Assembly (NCBI GenBank): GCA_019787685.1
Contig: JAHNUO010000047.1
Span: forward strand, 62,001-126,000
Source of the DNA: Chiua virens
Taxonomy: Eukaryota; Basidiomycota; Agaricomycetes; Boletales; Boletaceae
Reading direction: 5' to 3'
Length of the DNA stretch: 64,000 bases
Part shown: piece after piece, positions 35,160 through 45,268 of the stretch
Position numbering within the stretch: position 1 is the first letter of the stretch
Layout of the letters: each line of letters begins with the position of its first letter
The notes under the pieces: model-generated
Database searches by the model: none
What the model was told of the DNA's origin: nothing
Seen by the model: only the letters and a program-made list of their open reading frames with translations
Program-made: the position numbers and the translations under genes

Positions 35160-36481
35160 TGCATGAAGTGTTGACTCACATGCATGATGTGGTTCATGGA
35201 GTGTTGTACAGATTGGATTGTGAAACAATGCCCAGTTTTGGCACTGAGGTAGTCATAGATTTTGCTGTCCCAGATGGGATTGACATTGATGTGGTGGGTC
35301 GGGAGGATTGGCGGGGGGTGTGCGAGTTTGATAGAGTGGCAGGGTTCATTGGTGGTGACAGGGGGTTCATTGGGTTCTGGGGAGGTGATGGTGATGTTTT
35401 TGGCAACTCAATCAATGATCAGGTTGGTTGCTTTGAGCTAGGGTAGGCCTAGGATCATGTTTTCAGAACCACAGTGGATAATGTGGAACTTAATGTGCTG
35501 GAGTACTCTGCCAAGAGCAATCTAGAGGGTGGTGGTGAACTTGATGTCACCATTCTTGTTCAAGGTACAGTAGCATTGATGTTCCAAACTGGGATAGGTT
35601 TTGGAAGACGTTCCTTGAGGAACTGGTTCTTCTGGACAAAGTGCCAGTTAATGCAGTTGATCCCAGCCCCAAAGTCAATAAGGGCATGGGTGTTGACATC
35701 TTCCAAGGTAGCAGTTGCATTCAACCTAAATGGGGGGGATCTGCATAGATTGTGATGCCAACTCAGCTACTAATACATGGGTGTGAGAGTGGGAAGATAC
35801 CAGCATCAAATCAGTCTTCCTCCTTAAAAACCCATGATGGGTTCAGGGGACATGGAGTTGTCATCATCATCCTCTACCTCTTGCAAAGCAGGGATAGGTT
35901 CAGGTTTGGCCTTGGCCTTTTGGACCTGTTTGTTGGGGGTGGAAGCAGAGCAAGAGGAAGTTGGTTGTGAAGACTGGGGCAAGAGGAGGTGCAGTGACCT
36001 GGAAGCAGAGGTTCTTGTCAATGCATTGCTTGCACTCAGCATCAGTCATCTTGGTAACATGGATTAAGTCCATGTCCATAGCATTGGGGTCACATTCCTT
36101 TTTACAGGAAGGCAAAGAAGAGTCATGGAAGATGACAGTGGCAGTGAGTTTCTTGTTGTGACGAGCAATTTCGTTAGTGCACTCCCACTGTGTCTTGAAA
36201 TGGATGGCCTGGGTGTACCACTTGTCGATGGTTGTGGATACAGTGTCTATCCCCTGGATCCTGCACATAAGTGAAGGGTGGAGGCTCAGGCTGGTGGAAA
36301 AGAAGTTGATCAGAACAGAGTCCAATCCAGTGAGGGTGGTGGTGGATACCTTGTTGCAGAATGAGGAGATATACGAAGGTACATCCTCATTGCAGGTTAC
36401 CCAGGTAGTGTTATGATTCATTCTTTTCTTCTCTTTTACTTCAATTTCACTATGCTTGGTACTACTCCTGCCCTGTACCAT
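35160..36481 (-). pseudogene. Ty3/Gypsy gag C-terminus and protease remnant
   Basis: On the minus strand, 36481-35900 resembles the gag of fungal Gypsy elements (TTIDKWYTQAIHFKTQWECT, DPNAMDMD, then ECKQCIDKNLCFQ where a knuckle should begin). Further on (~35760-35560) HALIDFGAGINCINWHFVQ is a retropepsin-like segment with DFGA in place of D(S/T)GA. Downstream to ~35190 the sequence is Pro/Ser-rich. It is antisense to the DIRS-like element and joins it at ~35150. Confidence 0.6.
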
Positions 36482-36716
36482 CTCCTTTTGGCCCTTTGAT
36501 TAGTTCTGCTCTTCCTGGCCACCCTTTTGGACCTGGTCCGTGCTCACTCCCCTATGTATAAATACCCGCAGTGATACTCTGTATTCCTTAGTCTTGATCT
36601 CCGCAATCTTACGCTGAGTATCTCTGCTCACTCCTTGAGCTTAACCTAAGCCATCCCTTTGTCGCTGCAATCAACGTCCAGCTCCTCAGTCCTTCAGGTA
36701 TAGATTCCAAACAGGA
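36481..36716 (+). repeat. Gypsy LTR, 3' part, copy 1
   Basis: 'ttctgctcttcctggccacccttttgg' (cut) through a TATAAATA box, 'actctgtattccttagtcttgatctcc' and 'cagctcctcagtcc' to 'aacaggac'. The same series occurs at ~38440-38890 (minus) and 51483-51720 (plus). Confidence 0.75.
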
Positions 36717-37375
36717 CGCTGAAGATAATAAATCCTGGCTGTAGTACAATACTCAGGGGGATTGAAAGAATGAAAAGAGGGTGAAGGAATTCAATTCTGT
36801 TCGACCCAGGGACAACACTGAGTTGGTGAATGACAAGAAATGGTTTTTGAGTAGTCCTAGATGAATCCAGGGTGAATCCGGATTAAAACGGATGGAAAAG
36901 TGGACACGGCAGTCCAAATCCGGATCGAGAAAACACAAGGAGAGTGAGAGAAAACGAACATTGACCGAAAACGATGTGAGACAAATGCACACAGGCAAAA
37001 GCTTCTGTATTTTGTCAATACAGTGAGTTTTATAGTCCTTGGGAATACCCTCAGACTCAGACTCGTCCTAAGTAAGGATAATAATAAAAAAAGAAGGTTT
37101 TCATACAGTATAAAGTTTGAGGGGCACCTGAATGTTCCTGCAAGGGCTGCATGACATGGTCTAGCCAATGCTAAGTATGAAGAAGGAGCAATAAAAATAA
37201 AATAAAAGAGTCTGAGGCAAAATGTGCATGGATACAGCAATCCGGATGAGTTCACGCATATGATCGAGCAAATAACAGCAGATTCAAGTGGATGGATGGT
37301 TCAGATTTGGATTCAGATGATGACAGTGAGTGGTGGGAATGTGCTTTACAAGCACAAGGAATATCTATTCCTTAC
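36717..37375 (-). repeat. Inverted copy of the DIRS-like leading repeat
   Basis: Reverse complement of 29960-30590. It sits exactly between the Gypsy LTR end ('aacaggac') and the Gypsy leader ('ctcagcaatgcctgag') that are adjacent in the 51.7-kb copy, so it is an insertion into that element; 'gct' is present at both junctions. Confidence 0.7.
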
Positions 37376-37567
37376 AATGCTCTCAGCAATGCCTGAGTTC
37401 TATGTACCTTCGTCTCACTGGTAGCAATCCGCTGACCACCCCTCTTTGAACTCTTCAGCGCACCACATATCAAGTGGTGGTTGTTTGAGTTTATTGCAGC
37501 CACTTGATACTTAGTGCGCTTTTGTGGTTACGCTAGGCCCTACCCCGGGACTATCATAACAGGTAGT
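37372..37567 (+). repeat. Gypsy leader, plus orientation, with hairpin
   Basis: Post-LTR leader matching 38266-38455 in reverse complement. It contains a hairpin, 'agcgcaccacatatcaagtgg' (cut by one base) at 37457-37477 against 37500-37520, absent from the otherwise similar leader at ~51720-51830. Confidence 0.7.
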
Positions 37568-38208
37568 AGAGAGCCAGGCAATGGTGTCGTGGTGTTCAAA
37601 GTCCTTTTGGAACTCTGTCTCCCAGTCAGTCTAGCTCCTGAAGGAGCAGAGAGGGATGGATTTGGCATGGAATGTGTCCACCCCCAAGTCCTAGCTGATC
37701 CTTCCATCATAGATGAAAGGGCAAAGGTGACACATTTGTTATCAGTGTCATACATGGAGTCATTGACGAATAGGTATGTGGCCACATTGTTCAACCAAGG
37801 TATGACATGGTCATAGAACCCATCAAAGGTAGAGGGTTTTCTGAGGTGAAGCTCGACAGCTTTACTAGACATGTTACTAGTGGACAAGGTGGTGGATAGT
37901 GAGAGTAATGCAGGAGTGTATACGATGGCCAGGTGTCGAATTGATGTTGGTCCGGGAATAGGATTCCTTGGGGTCGTAGGTGATGTGAAGGAAGCGAGAC
38001 TTGGTATGTTGAGTGAGGTGATAAGATATTCAGTTTCATCTTCATCTTCAGAGTGGTCAACATGTAGTATATTGAGGTCATTCTCCTGGAGTTCAGAAGA
38101 AGGTGAGGAGGGTTCAGGGTTATTGTCAGATAAATCAGATAAAGGGGTGTTATATGTCCAGAGACTCCAACTAGGGTTGAGGGTTGGACAAGTAGGGGGT
38201 TGTCCCAA
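37540..38208 (-). pseudogene. Gypsy gag N-terminus
   Basis: A 222-codon frame starting at an ATG. After an acidic, Ser/Pro-rich start comes the gag core: LRKPSTFDGFYDHVIPWLNN, TYLFVNDSMY, TDNKCVTFALSSMMEGSART. This is the retrotransposon gag (capsid) domain of Gypsy elements. It is cut at ~37567 by the leader in the opposite orientation; its continuation is at 36481-35900. Confidence 0.65.
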
Positions 38209-38265
38209 AGAAATGGTGGGCAGCTAACTACACAGTAGCAGGCTTGAGGAAGCAAGTCTTGATCT

Positions 38266-39050
38266 TATGTTATGATAGTCCTGGGTAGGGGCCTAGCATA
38301 GCCACAAAACCATTAAGTATCAAGTGGCTGCAATAACTCAAACAACCATCACTTGATATGTGGTGCGCTGAAGAGTTCAAAGAGAGATACTGGTCAGCGG
38401 ATTGCTACCAGTGAGATGAAGATAGAACTCAGGTGTTGCTGAGAGCATCTGTTGGGAATCTATACCCCAAAGGACCAAAGACTGCCCCTTGTGATCGGGG
38501 TGGACTGAGGAGCTGGACATTGATCACAGCGATGAAGGAATGGCTCAGGTGAAGCCCAAGGAGGAGCAGAGATACTCAGCTAGATTGTGGAGATCAAGAC
38601 TAAGGAGTATAGAGTATCGCTGTGGGTTTATATATAGTGACTCCAAAAACCATTGCAATAACTAAATGCAACACAGTGCACAAAGCACACTGCAAACAGG
38701 GGTAAGAGTTTCGCTTAGGTCTAGTGGGATGAAAGATAGTACTCACGCTTGGCTACAAAATGGCCCTTGGGTCATGTGTTGCATTTAGTTATTGCAACAG
38801 TTTTTGGAGTTACTGTATGTATAGTAAGGCGGGGCAAAGGGTTGGCCAAGAAGAGCAGAAACGAGTCAAGGGGCCAAAAGGAGTTGTACTATGGCACATA
38901 TGCGATGGACAGAATGAAGGTGGAATGAAAGCAAAATAGTAAATGTGGAAGCCATCGGAGTGATGGGCAGAAATGAAGGCGATCCCTAGTGGATCAAAGG
39001 AAGCGGAAGCAAGCAAGCAAAGACAGATCAACAGGTTGGACTGAAGTCAT
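38266..39050 (-). mobile_element. Gypsy leader and LTR, minus orientation, copy 2
   Basis: Leader (38266-38455, with the hairpin at ~38310-38369), then LTR: 'gtatagattcccaacag', the 'caaagactgccccttgtgatc' block (cut), 'ggagatcaagactaagga', a TATAAACC box at ~38620, an inserted MITE (38637-38817), and U3 sequence ('ccaagaagagcagaaacg') to about 39050. The gag frame at 38208 starts just downstream in this orientation, so this is the 5' end of the Gypsy copy. Confidence 0.7.
38637..38817. mobile_element. MITE of ~180 bp with ~40-bp inverted ends
   Basis: 'gtgactccaaaaacc' plus 'ttgcaataactaaatgcaac' at the left is repeated inverted at the right with four changes. It interrupts the TATA region of the Gypsy LTR. 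Flanks read TATATATA on the left and TATGTATA on the right, a possible 8-bp target duplication with one change (hAT-like). No coding capacity. Confidence 0.75.
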
Positions 39051-40510
39051 GTAATTGGATCAAAAGAAAGAAAAGGAAACAGGGCAAAGGGTTAAGCCCT
39101 GCGGATTGAATGTAGGTTGGTACCTGTAGTACGGAGCATAGAGAAATCAAAGGAAAAGGAAAAGAAAAGATGAATCGTAACAAGTCATTGCTACAAGATG
39201 TTCATGTGTATTAGTGTGTAGCATCAGTGGAAGCACCTTATCATTGTTGAAAGTCTGGGCTTACCACACAAGCAAAGTCGTGTCTAGGGTCATGAAACCT
39301 GTGTCAGATGGCTTCATTTGATGTAAAAATTGCTCTGTCAAAATCTGAGAACAAGTTTATAGGCAGATTATTTTGTCTACTTTTTGTCCAGCTCTGTCCA
39401 GACTGGACAGACCAAGGGTTGTTTTGCTGATGTGGAAGATAGGTTTTGATTGTAGACAATAATAGGTCTGTTTGAGACATGGGAATCTCAAAAAAAAGTA
39501 CTGTCAAGGGGTATGCCTATTTGAATGGGGTATAAGTGCAAGTACAACCATAGGTACCCCAGATTTCACTTACCAAGTTGCTCAAGTCTGGGCATAAACC
39601 CAAGGACTTGACATTAATTTTGAAACAACCTAGAACAGAGATTGAACTAGTAGTTGTCGAGTGACTGAGAGAGGATGTGAATGTTCAATCAAAGAGGCGA
39701 AAACTCCAAGAGAACTTTGTTAGAGTCCTCTGGCTTCAATTCATGGGGTTTATATACTACATGGATGTCGGAGTTCTAATCTGAGTGTCAACTACAGAGA
39801 GATACTATTGGATGATAACAAAGGTGAGTCATAGATAAGAGCATAGCCTTGCACAGGTATCTGGCGGGTTATGAGTCATGATGAGTAACATGTGAATACA
39901 CGTGTAGGAATCGAGTCATGGATGGTGACAGCATGAGAGAATGCTGTGTATATGTGGCGACCAACAGGATATGATCCTGTGGACAGCCTTGACATAAGGC
40001 ATGAACATTTAGAAAGAATTGAAAGAATAATCCATATGAGGGATAAATGTTAAGATCGTAACGAATTTGTTCAAAGTATAGTGAAAGAAAGAGAAGTTGA
40101 AAGACAGGAGAAGGTGAATTGCCATTGATGTCAAAAAGTGTTGAAAAGCATGTCTGATGCTGAAAGCTTACTGCACAGCCACCTAGGATAGAGGCCCAGA
40201 CTGTGAGCAATGACTGTGCACAGCCACTTGCATAGGATGGGCACAAGGGAGCAGAGCACTGCCACAGCATATTGTATGGCCATGCAAGCTACTGCACAGC
40301 CACAGAATGAAAGGATTCACAGCCACTTGCAGAGACAAGATGGAACATGGCCGCAAGGGAGTGCAGGGGTATTGGCTCGTCTCAGAAGGCACAGAGCACT
40401 GCCACAGCACTGCCACCAAGGGAGAAAGAGCACAGCCACCACCAGAGCACGGCCACCAAGGGAGAAAGAGTGTTTGGGAGGGGGGTGGGTAGGATGACCC
40501 ATCCCGCCGG
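39051..40510. other. Non-coding; interspersed GCACAGCCAC motifs
   Basis: No gene is seen. A TATATAAA-type box on the minus strand near 39755 hints at another LTR. From 40170 to 40470 the motif 'cacagccac' or 'actgccac' recurs about ten times, and 'gccaccaagggagaaagag' occurs twice (40409 and 40450 areas). Confidence 0.5.
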
Positions 40511-40519
40511 CCGACGACC

Positions 40520-42160
40520 CTCTAGGATCATCTATGTGATGACCTTGCACGTCAACTCATTCGTATCTTTAACATCATTGAGCCCAATCAGGAGCAAATC
40601 CATTACTATGGGTTGCATCTCATAGACCAAGAACTCAGAAAACATGGAAAAGGATTGGAAAACTTCCCTTCCATGCCTAGATCACAGAATGACTGGGGCC
40701 GTCACAGAGGAAACCAACTTATCTTTGAACAAAGAAATTACAACAGAGAAGAACAACAAGAACAAGTTGACAGAGGACTTCCCACTCTCAATCCTCAACA
40801 GATCACTCTTTATGATGCTGTCATAGATAGTGTTCTCAACTCCCATGGATCTTCTTTCTTTCTGCACAGTGGTGGTGGATGTGGAAAGACCTATTTGGCC
40901 AAACTTATTGCTGCTGGTGTTCGTGCAAGAGACATGATTGTTCTTTGTGTGGCCTCTACTGGTCTGGCAGCTCTTCTCCTTCCTGGTGGTCGCATTGCAC
41001 ATTTACATTTCAAAATTCCCATTCCCTGTCATGAGCAAAGCACATGTAGCATCAAAAAGAATGATCCCATTCATGAACTTCTCAAAGACACCTCTCTTAT
41101 CATTTGGGATGAGGCAGCCTCTCAGCATCATTTCATTGTGGAGACTGTGGATCGTACTCTTCATGACCTGTTGGATCAGCCCAACCATCCATTTGGAGGA
41201 ATTACAATTCTATTCAGTGGAGATTTCAGGCAAACACTTCCTGTTATCTTACATGGCTCAAGAGAACAAATCATCCCAGCCACTCTTACCCACTCCAATC
41301 TATGGCCAAGAATGAACATTCATTATCTTCACCAAAACATGCATCTAGGTCAAGATCCAGAGTCTGATGAATGGGCCCAACAACTATTGCAGATAGGTGT
41401 AAAAGATGGAGATATGATGCTTCCCGAGCACATGCGTTGTGGCGACACTATGGCATCCCTTATCAATGCCCTTTACTCCCAACTTCTCACCCAAGATGAG
41501 CACCTTCCTGATCAATATTTTCTGGATTGTACCATTCTCAGTCCCAGGAATGAACAAGTCCATGAAGTCAATGCCACCATTCTAGGCTCTGTTGCACCTC
41601 AGGAAAAGCTCACATACCTCAGTGCAGACTCTGTGACAGAGCCACAATATGAGTACATCCAACCAAAAGTCCTCAATACCTTTAGCCCCTCTGGATTTCT
41701 CCTTCACAAGCTGGAGCTTAAAACTAGAGCACCACTCATGCTGTTGCGCAATCAGGATCCCATGAATGGTCTTTGCAATGGTACTCGCTTGAGGCTCCTC
41801 AGGTCTACTTGCTGGATTCTGGAGTGTAGAGTGTTAGGTGGAGATAATGCCAACAATGTGGTCTTCATTCCCCGCATGGCCCTTGACTCTGGCCTTCAAG
41901 ATTCTCCCATTCCTTTCTGTTGTCTGCAATTTCCTGTTCATCTAGCCTATGCCATGACAATCAATAAATCACAAGGTCAGACAGTCAAGCATGTTGGGTT
42001 GAATTTGAGCTCTTCTGTTTTCTCTCATGGACAACTTTATGTTGCTTTGTCATGTTGTACTCATCCCAGAAACATAAAAATTCTTTTTCCTCATGGTCAA
42101 GAAAATTCAAAAGCTACCAATGTTGTTTGGACTGAAGTATTTAGAACTTTGAACATTTGA
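40520..42160 (+). pseudogene. 5'-truncated Helitron-type Pif1 helicase
   Basis: A 515-codon frame (40613-42160; the similar sequence starts near 40520, just after a TAG) with all main SF1 Pif1 motifs: Walker A GGGCGKT, Walker B LIIWDEAAS, FSGDFRQTLPV, an EHMRCGD region, KTRAPLMLLRNQDPMNGLCN, AYAMTINKSQGQT and HGQLYVALSCCT. This is the C-terminal helicase of Helitron RepHel proteins, which unwinds DNA during rolling-circle transposition. The Rep HUH nuclease and the long middle region are missing, so it cannot transpose on its own; the helicase itself has no stop. It could also be a host-acquired Pif1-like gene, but the LID..L...GK.L..FP.MP start is typical of Helitrons. Confidence 0.8.
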
Positions 42161-42289
42161 TATACACCTCTTCAAATTTCCATACTATAATCTTTGTACT
42201 TATTAGCTGTGTACTTATATCTCCAATGTACACCTTACATAAAACCAAGAATTTACATTGTCCCCACCATTTGAACCTTCAATTGAACC

Positions 42290-42670
42290 TGCTTATGTCT
42301 CACTACAATGTGACTACAAATTCGACTACACGAGTCTACATCTGATTTTTGTGCAAATACTCAAATGAAACCATGCTGATAATTTACCTGGACTCAGACG
42401 ATCTCAGACTACTACTACAAACAAACAAAAATAATGTTTTACTTGAATATTGCCACCTTTGCATTGACACAAGACTGCCACAACATGTGCCAGTTACCCA
42501 ACTTCCCTCAACCCTTCCTGGATTTTAATTTTACTCGGGTATCTTTGTTGTACTGTTGATCATAAATGTGACTACTTGAGTCTACATTTGAATGTTGTAC
42601 ATACTTGAATACTCAAATAAAATAAAACCTTGCTCATAATTTCCGTTGACTCAGATAATCCACTACCTAC
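42290..42670 (+). repeat. Direct duplication after the helicase
   Basis: A ~120-bp block ('gtgactac...gagtctacat', 'atactcaaat', 'ttgctcataattt', 'gactcagataatc') occurs at ~42308-42420 and again, diverged, at ~42555-42665. Confidence 0.55.
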
Positions 42671-42699
42671 TCAACTTTACAACCCCCCAAAAAATAACC

Positions 42700-43560
42700 T
42701 TAAGAGGCAACGACGAGGGTGAAATGCCTCGTGGGCTTGTTAATATCTTTCAGGCCATACAATGAAGACAGACATATGTGAGAATTTCACCCATGGCGAA
42801 CATGCTAAGAGACAGAAATGTCGCAGACCTGGCACGAGCGGGAATGTATGAAAACAAGCACCAAATATTCGGACCACACGCAATTGATAGAATATGTATA
42901 TAGTCAAGACTCGAGACTCACCCACGTAAAAAGTGAGGTATTATGTGAAAATCATATCAGTCAGTGGTAAATATGTGCGTGCATGGCCGCATCCCCGCCT
43001 GTGTCGGGGATGCGGCCATCTGTGTACAACTGACACATACAGATGAGGCAACAAATTGGAATAATGGTGCGTAAAATGGTGTACATGCGCCATGGTCAGA
43101 ACATATGAGGCATAAATCCCACCACCTGCGGGAATCCATGCATGAAAGAGAAAAACCCATAATATATGGTTATCTGTCATGATGAATATCAGATATGATA
43201 TCTGAGTCGCTACTTCAAATTGTTGTCCACTAAATATAATACACCTGATAGATAGTGTGACGACGTATCAGATATACCTTGGTATCTCTGACAATACAGA
43301 TATTGTGTCTGTTTGGATTTGCACATTTCTGTGAAAGCTGAGTAGGCGACTTGATAACACTGATATGATATGTTTCTCAAAACGGTGTTTGATGTCCATC
43401 TTTGACATTTGTGGTATAATATGTCTTGTGTGCAGTTGACATACATATGTACGTGATACCATGTGTGTCTGAGAATAAACCATGTCGTATGTGATGGTTC
43501 AAACTATAATAATAAAAATCCATCCATCAGTGATCCCCATGACATAAAATGGCGTCGTTT
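42700..43560. other. Non-coding, with one perfect hairpin
   Basis: No gene recognised. Contains the hairpin at 42983-43019. A weaker ACGAGG/CCTCGT stem at ~42708-42735 might be the Helitron terminus, but the expected CTRR end is not there. Confidence 0.45.
42983..43019. repeat. Perfect 15-bp hairpin
   Basis: Left arm 42983-42997 and right arm 43005-43019 are exact reverse complements (core CCGCATCCCCG) around a 7-nt loop. Confidence 0.85.
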
Positions 43561-43562
43561 GA

Positions 43563-44262
43563 TAGAGTGTGGTTATCTAAATCACATGGACTTTGCGGAT
43601 CTTTCAAACATGACACATATAGATGTACGCAATCCCGCATATGGCGGGTATGCGAGTAATAAATGAACGATCAATTATGTCATTAGATAGCCGCATTTGC
43701 ATCTGTGGCGGGTATGCGATGTTTCGGGACAATGACTCAGTATTGCGATGTACAATTACAACACAAACGAGCAATGGGAAATAAAGTGACATTCAATATC
43801 GCATTGCCGCCATGTGTGGGAATGCGGACAAAAGATGTACAGTTACAACACAATCGAGCAATGTGGAATAAAATGACATCCAACATCGCATTGCCGCCAT
43901 GTGTGGGAATGTGTGACAAAATGTGTCAACATTCAATATCGCATTCCTGCTATGTGTGGGAATGCGGACAATATGTGTCAAATATGTGTCCGCATTCCCA
44001 CACATAGCAGGAATGCGATATTGAATATCATGTTATTTCCCGTTGCTCCTTTGTGTTGTAATTGTACATCACAATACTGAGTCATTCATTGTCTGGAAAC
44101 ATCGCACACCCGCCACAGACGCAAATGCGGCTGTCTAATGACATCATCAATCATTCGTTTATTTACTCGCATACCCGCCATACGCGGGAATGCGTACATC
44201 TATACATGTCATGTTATGAAATATCCGCAAATTCTATGTGATTTGGATAACTACACTCTAGG
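43563..44262. repeat. ~700-bp snapback inverted repeat
   Basis: The left arm (43563 to ~43945) matches the right arm (~43980-44262) in reverse complement at roughly 85% over about 280 bp, starting at 'tagagtgtggttatc' and ending at 'gataactacactcta'. The left arm has an internal duplication of ~100 bp ('gtacarttacaacacaa...gcattgccgccatgtgtgg'). Each arm contains short near-palindromes of the form CGCAT-x-CCGCC ... GGCGGG-x-ATGCG. The right arm runs into the probable 5' exon of the protease gene. Confidence 0.85.
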
Positions 44263-44419
44263 AAATATATGTTCTGCACTTGACGACATGGTAGATTTGC
44301 GGCTTTGGGGTGCAAATTTGTAGGTCTTACCTCTGTCTAACCCCCTCTGAATTAGATTAGATCCCTTTAAATGCAAGTGGTATGCTGTTCGGGGACAAAC
44401 ACATGTCCGTTATGTCGAT

Positions 44420-45259
44420 GTGTTCTCTGCGATGCCTTCCGTCAGCTCCTCTGGTATTCTGGCATTGCCTGATGAACACGAGATAGAATTGTTTCAACAG
44501 CGCCATCTGTTCCAAACACTTCAAAGTGACTCCTCAATTCCAATCGCATTCATCGTCCATCGCTCACACCATTTCTTCCTTGTCATTTTCAATTATGAGA
44601 CAAACATGGCCTTCATTCTAGGAAGACGCATTTCTGGTGTCTCCAAGGCCCCTGATCACCATTACGACATACAGCATGATGATTGGAACATATGGAATGG
44701 ACCTCAATACTGGAGGCACATCGCTACTCTTCACCAATTCGATGCTGTAGAGCCGGATCAGGTCGACATACAAGTGTGCAACTGGATTCAAAACAGTCAT
44801 GACTGTGGACCTATCGCATCCTTCATCATGGAGTCCTTCATGAACACTGGTCTATATGATACAAACAACACTCTTCACATCCCCCCCATTCCTTGTGGTC
44901 ATCAGCTCCGACTTCGAATGCTTGCAACTGTGAAAGATGGTTGCAGAAGAAGCTGGGATGACTATCACTACCTCTCCTCTTCCAATCTCCCTCCTCATGA
45001 TATCTGGTCTCAGTGGGACGACACACCCATCATCAGCGAGGATGCTATTTTGGGGGTCCAGCAGGAAGCATCTGGAGAGCAGCATTCACACATTGTACAG
45101 GGGCTCAATATCATCGCTGCAAAATGCCTCCTCTGTCAACAGAGCCAGTTTGAAGACCATTCTGGATCCAATAAACAGGCCGACGAAGAAGAAGAAAGAA
45201 AGAAAACCACTGTCTTAAATCACACCAAAGGACAACGTCTTAGAAATCTACTTCGGTGA
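44420..45259 (+). CDS. Ulp1-like (C48) cysteine protease
   Basis: Residues IVHRSHHFFLVIFNYETN carry the catalytic His, and WIQNSHDCGPIASFIMES the oxyanion Gln and the DCGP nucleophile Cys, in the order of the Ulp1/SENP fold. The Asp after the His strand is not obvious (FILGR where yDS is usual). Such proteases deconjugate SUMO-like modifiers in hosts; in DNA transposons and large elements they are common partners of the transposase. The true start is probably upstream: a 5' exon may lie in 44138-44320 joined by a short intron. The C-terminus is charged. The next frame begins at ~45269 and a GTGAGT...CCCCAG intron at ~45269-45306 suggests both may belong to one transcript. Confidence 0.6.
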   Translation: MFSAMPSVSSSGILALPDEHEIELFQQRHLFQTLQSDSSIPIAFIVHRSHHFFLVIFNYETNMAFILGRRISGVSKAPDHHYDIQHDDWNIWNGPQYWRHIATLHQFDAVEPDQVDIQVCNWIQNSHDCGPIASFIMESFMNTGLYDTNNTLHIPPIPCGHQLRLRMLATVKDGCRRSWDDYHYLSSSNLPPHDIWSQWDDTPIISEDAILGVQQEASGEQHSHIVQGLNIIAAKCLLCQQSQFEDHSGSNKQADEEEERKKTTVLNHTKGQRLRNLLR

Positions 45260-45268
45260 TATCCATAT

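Noticed and set aside
42705..42750. Stem plus CTTG as the Helitron 3' end
   Set aside because: The stem is only ~6 bp and the canonical CTRR end is absent.
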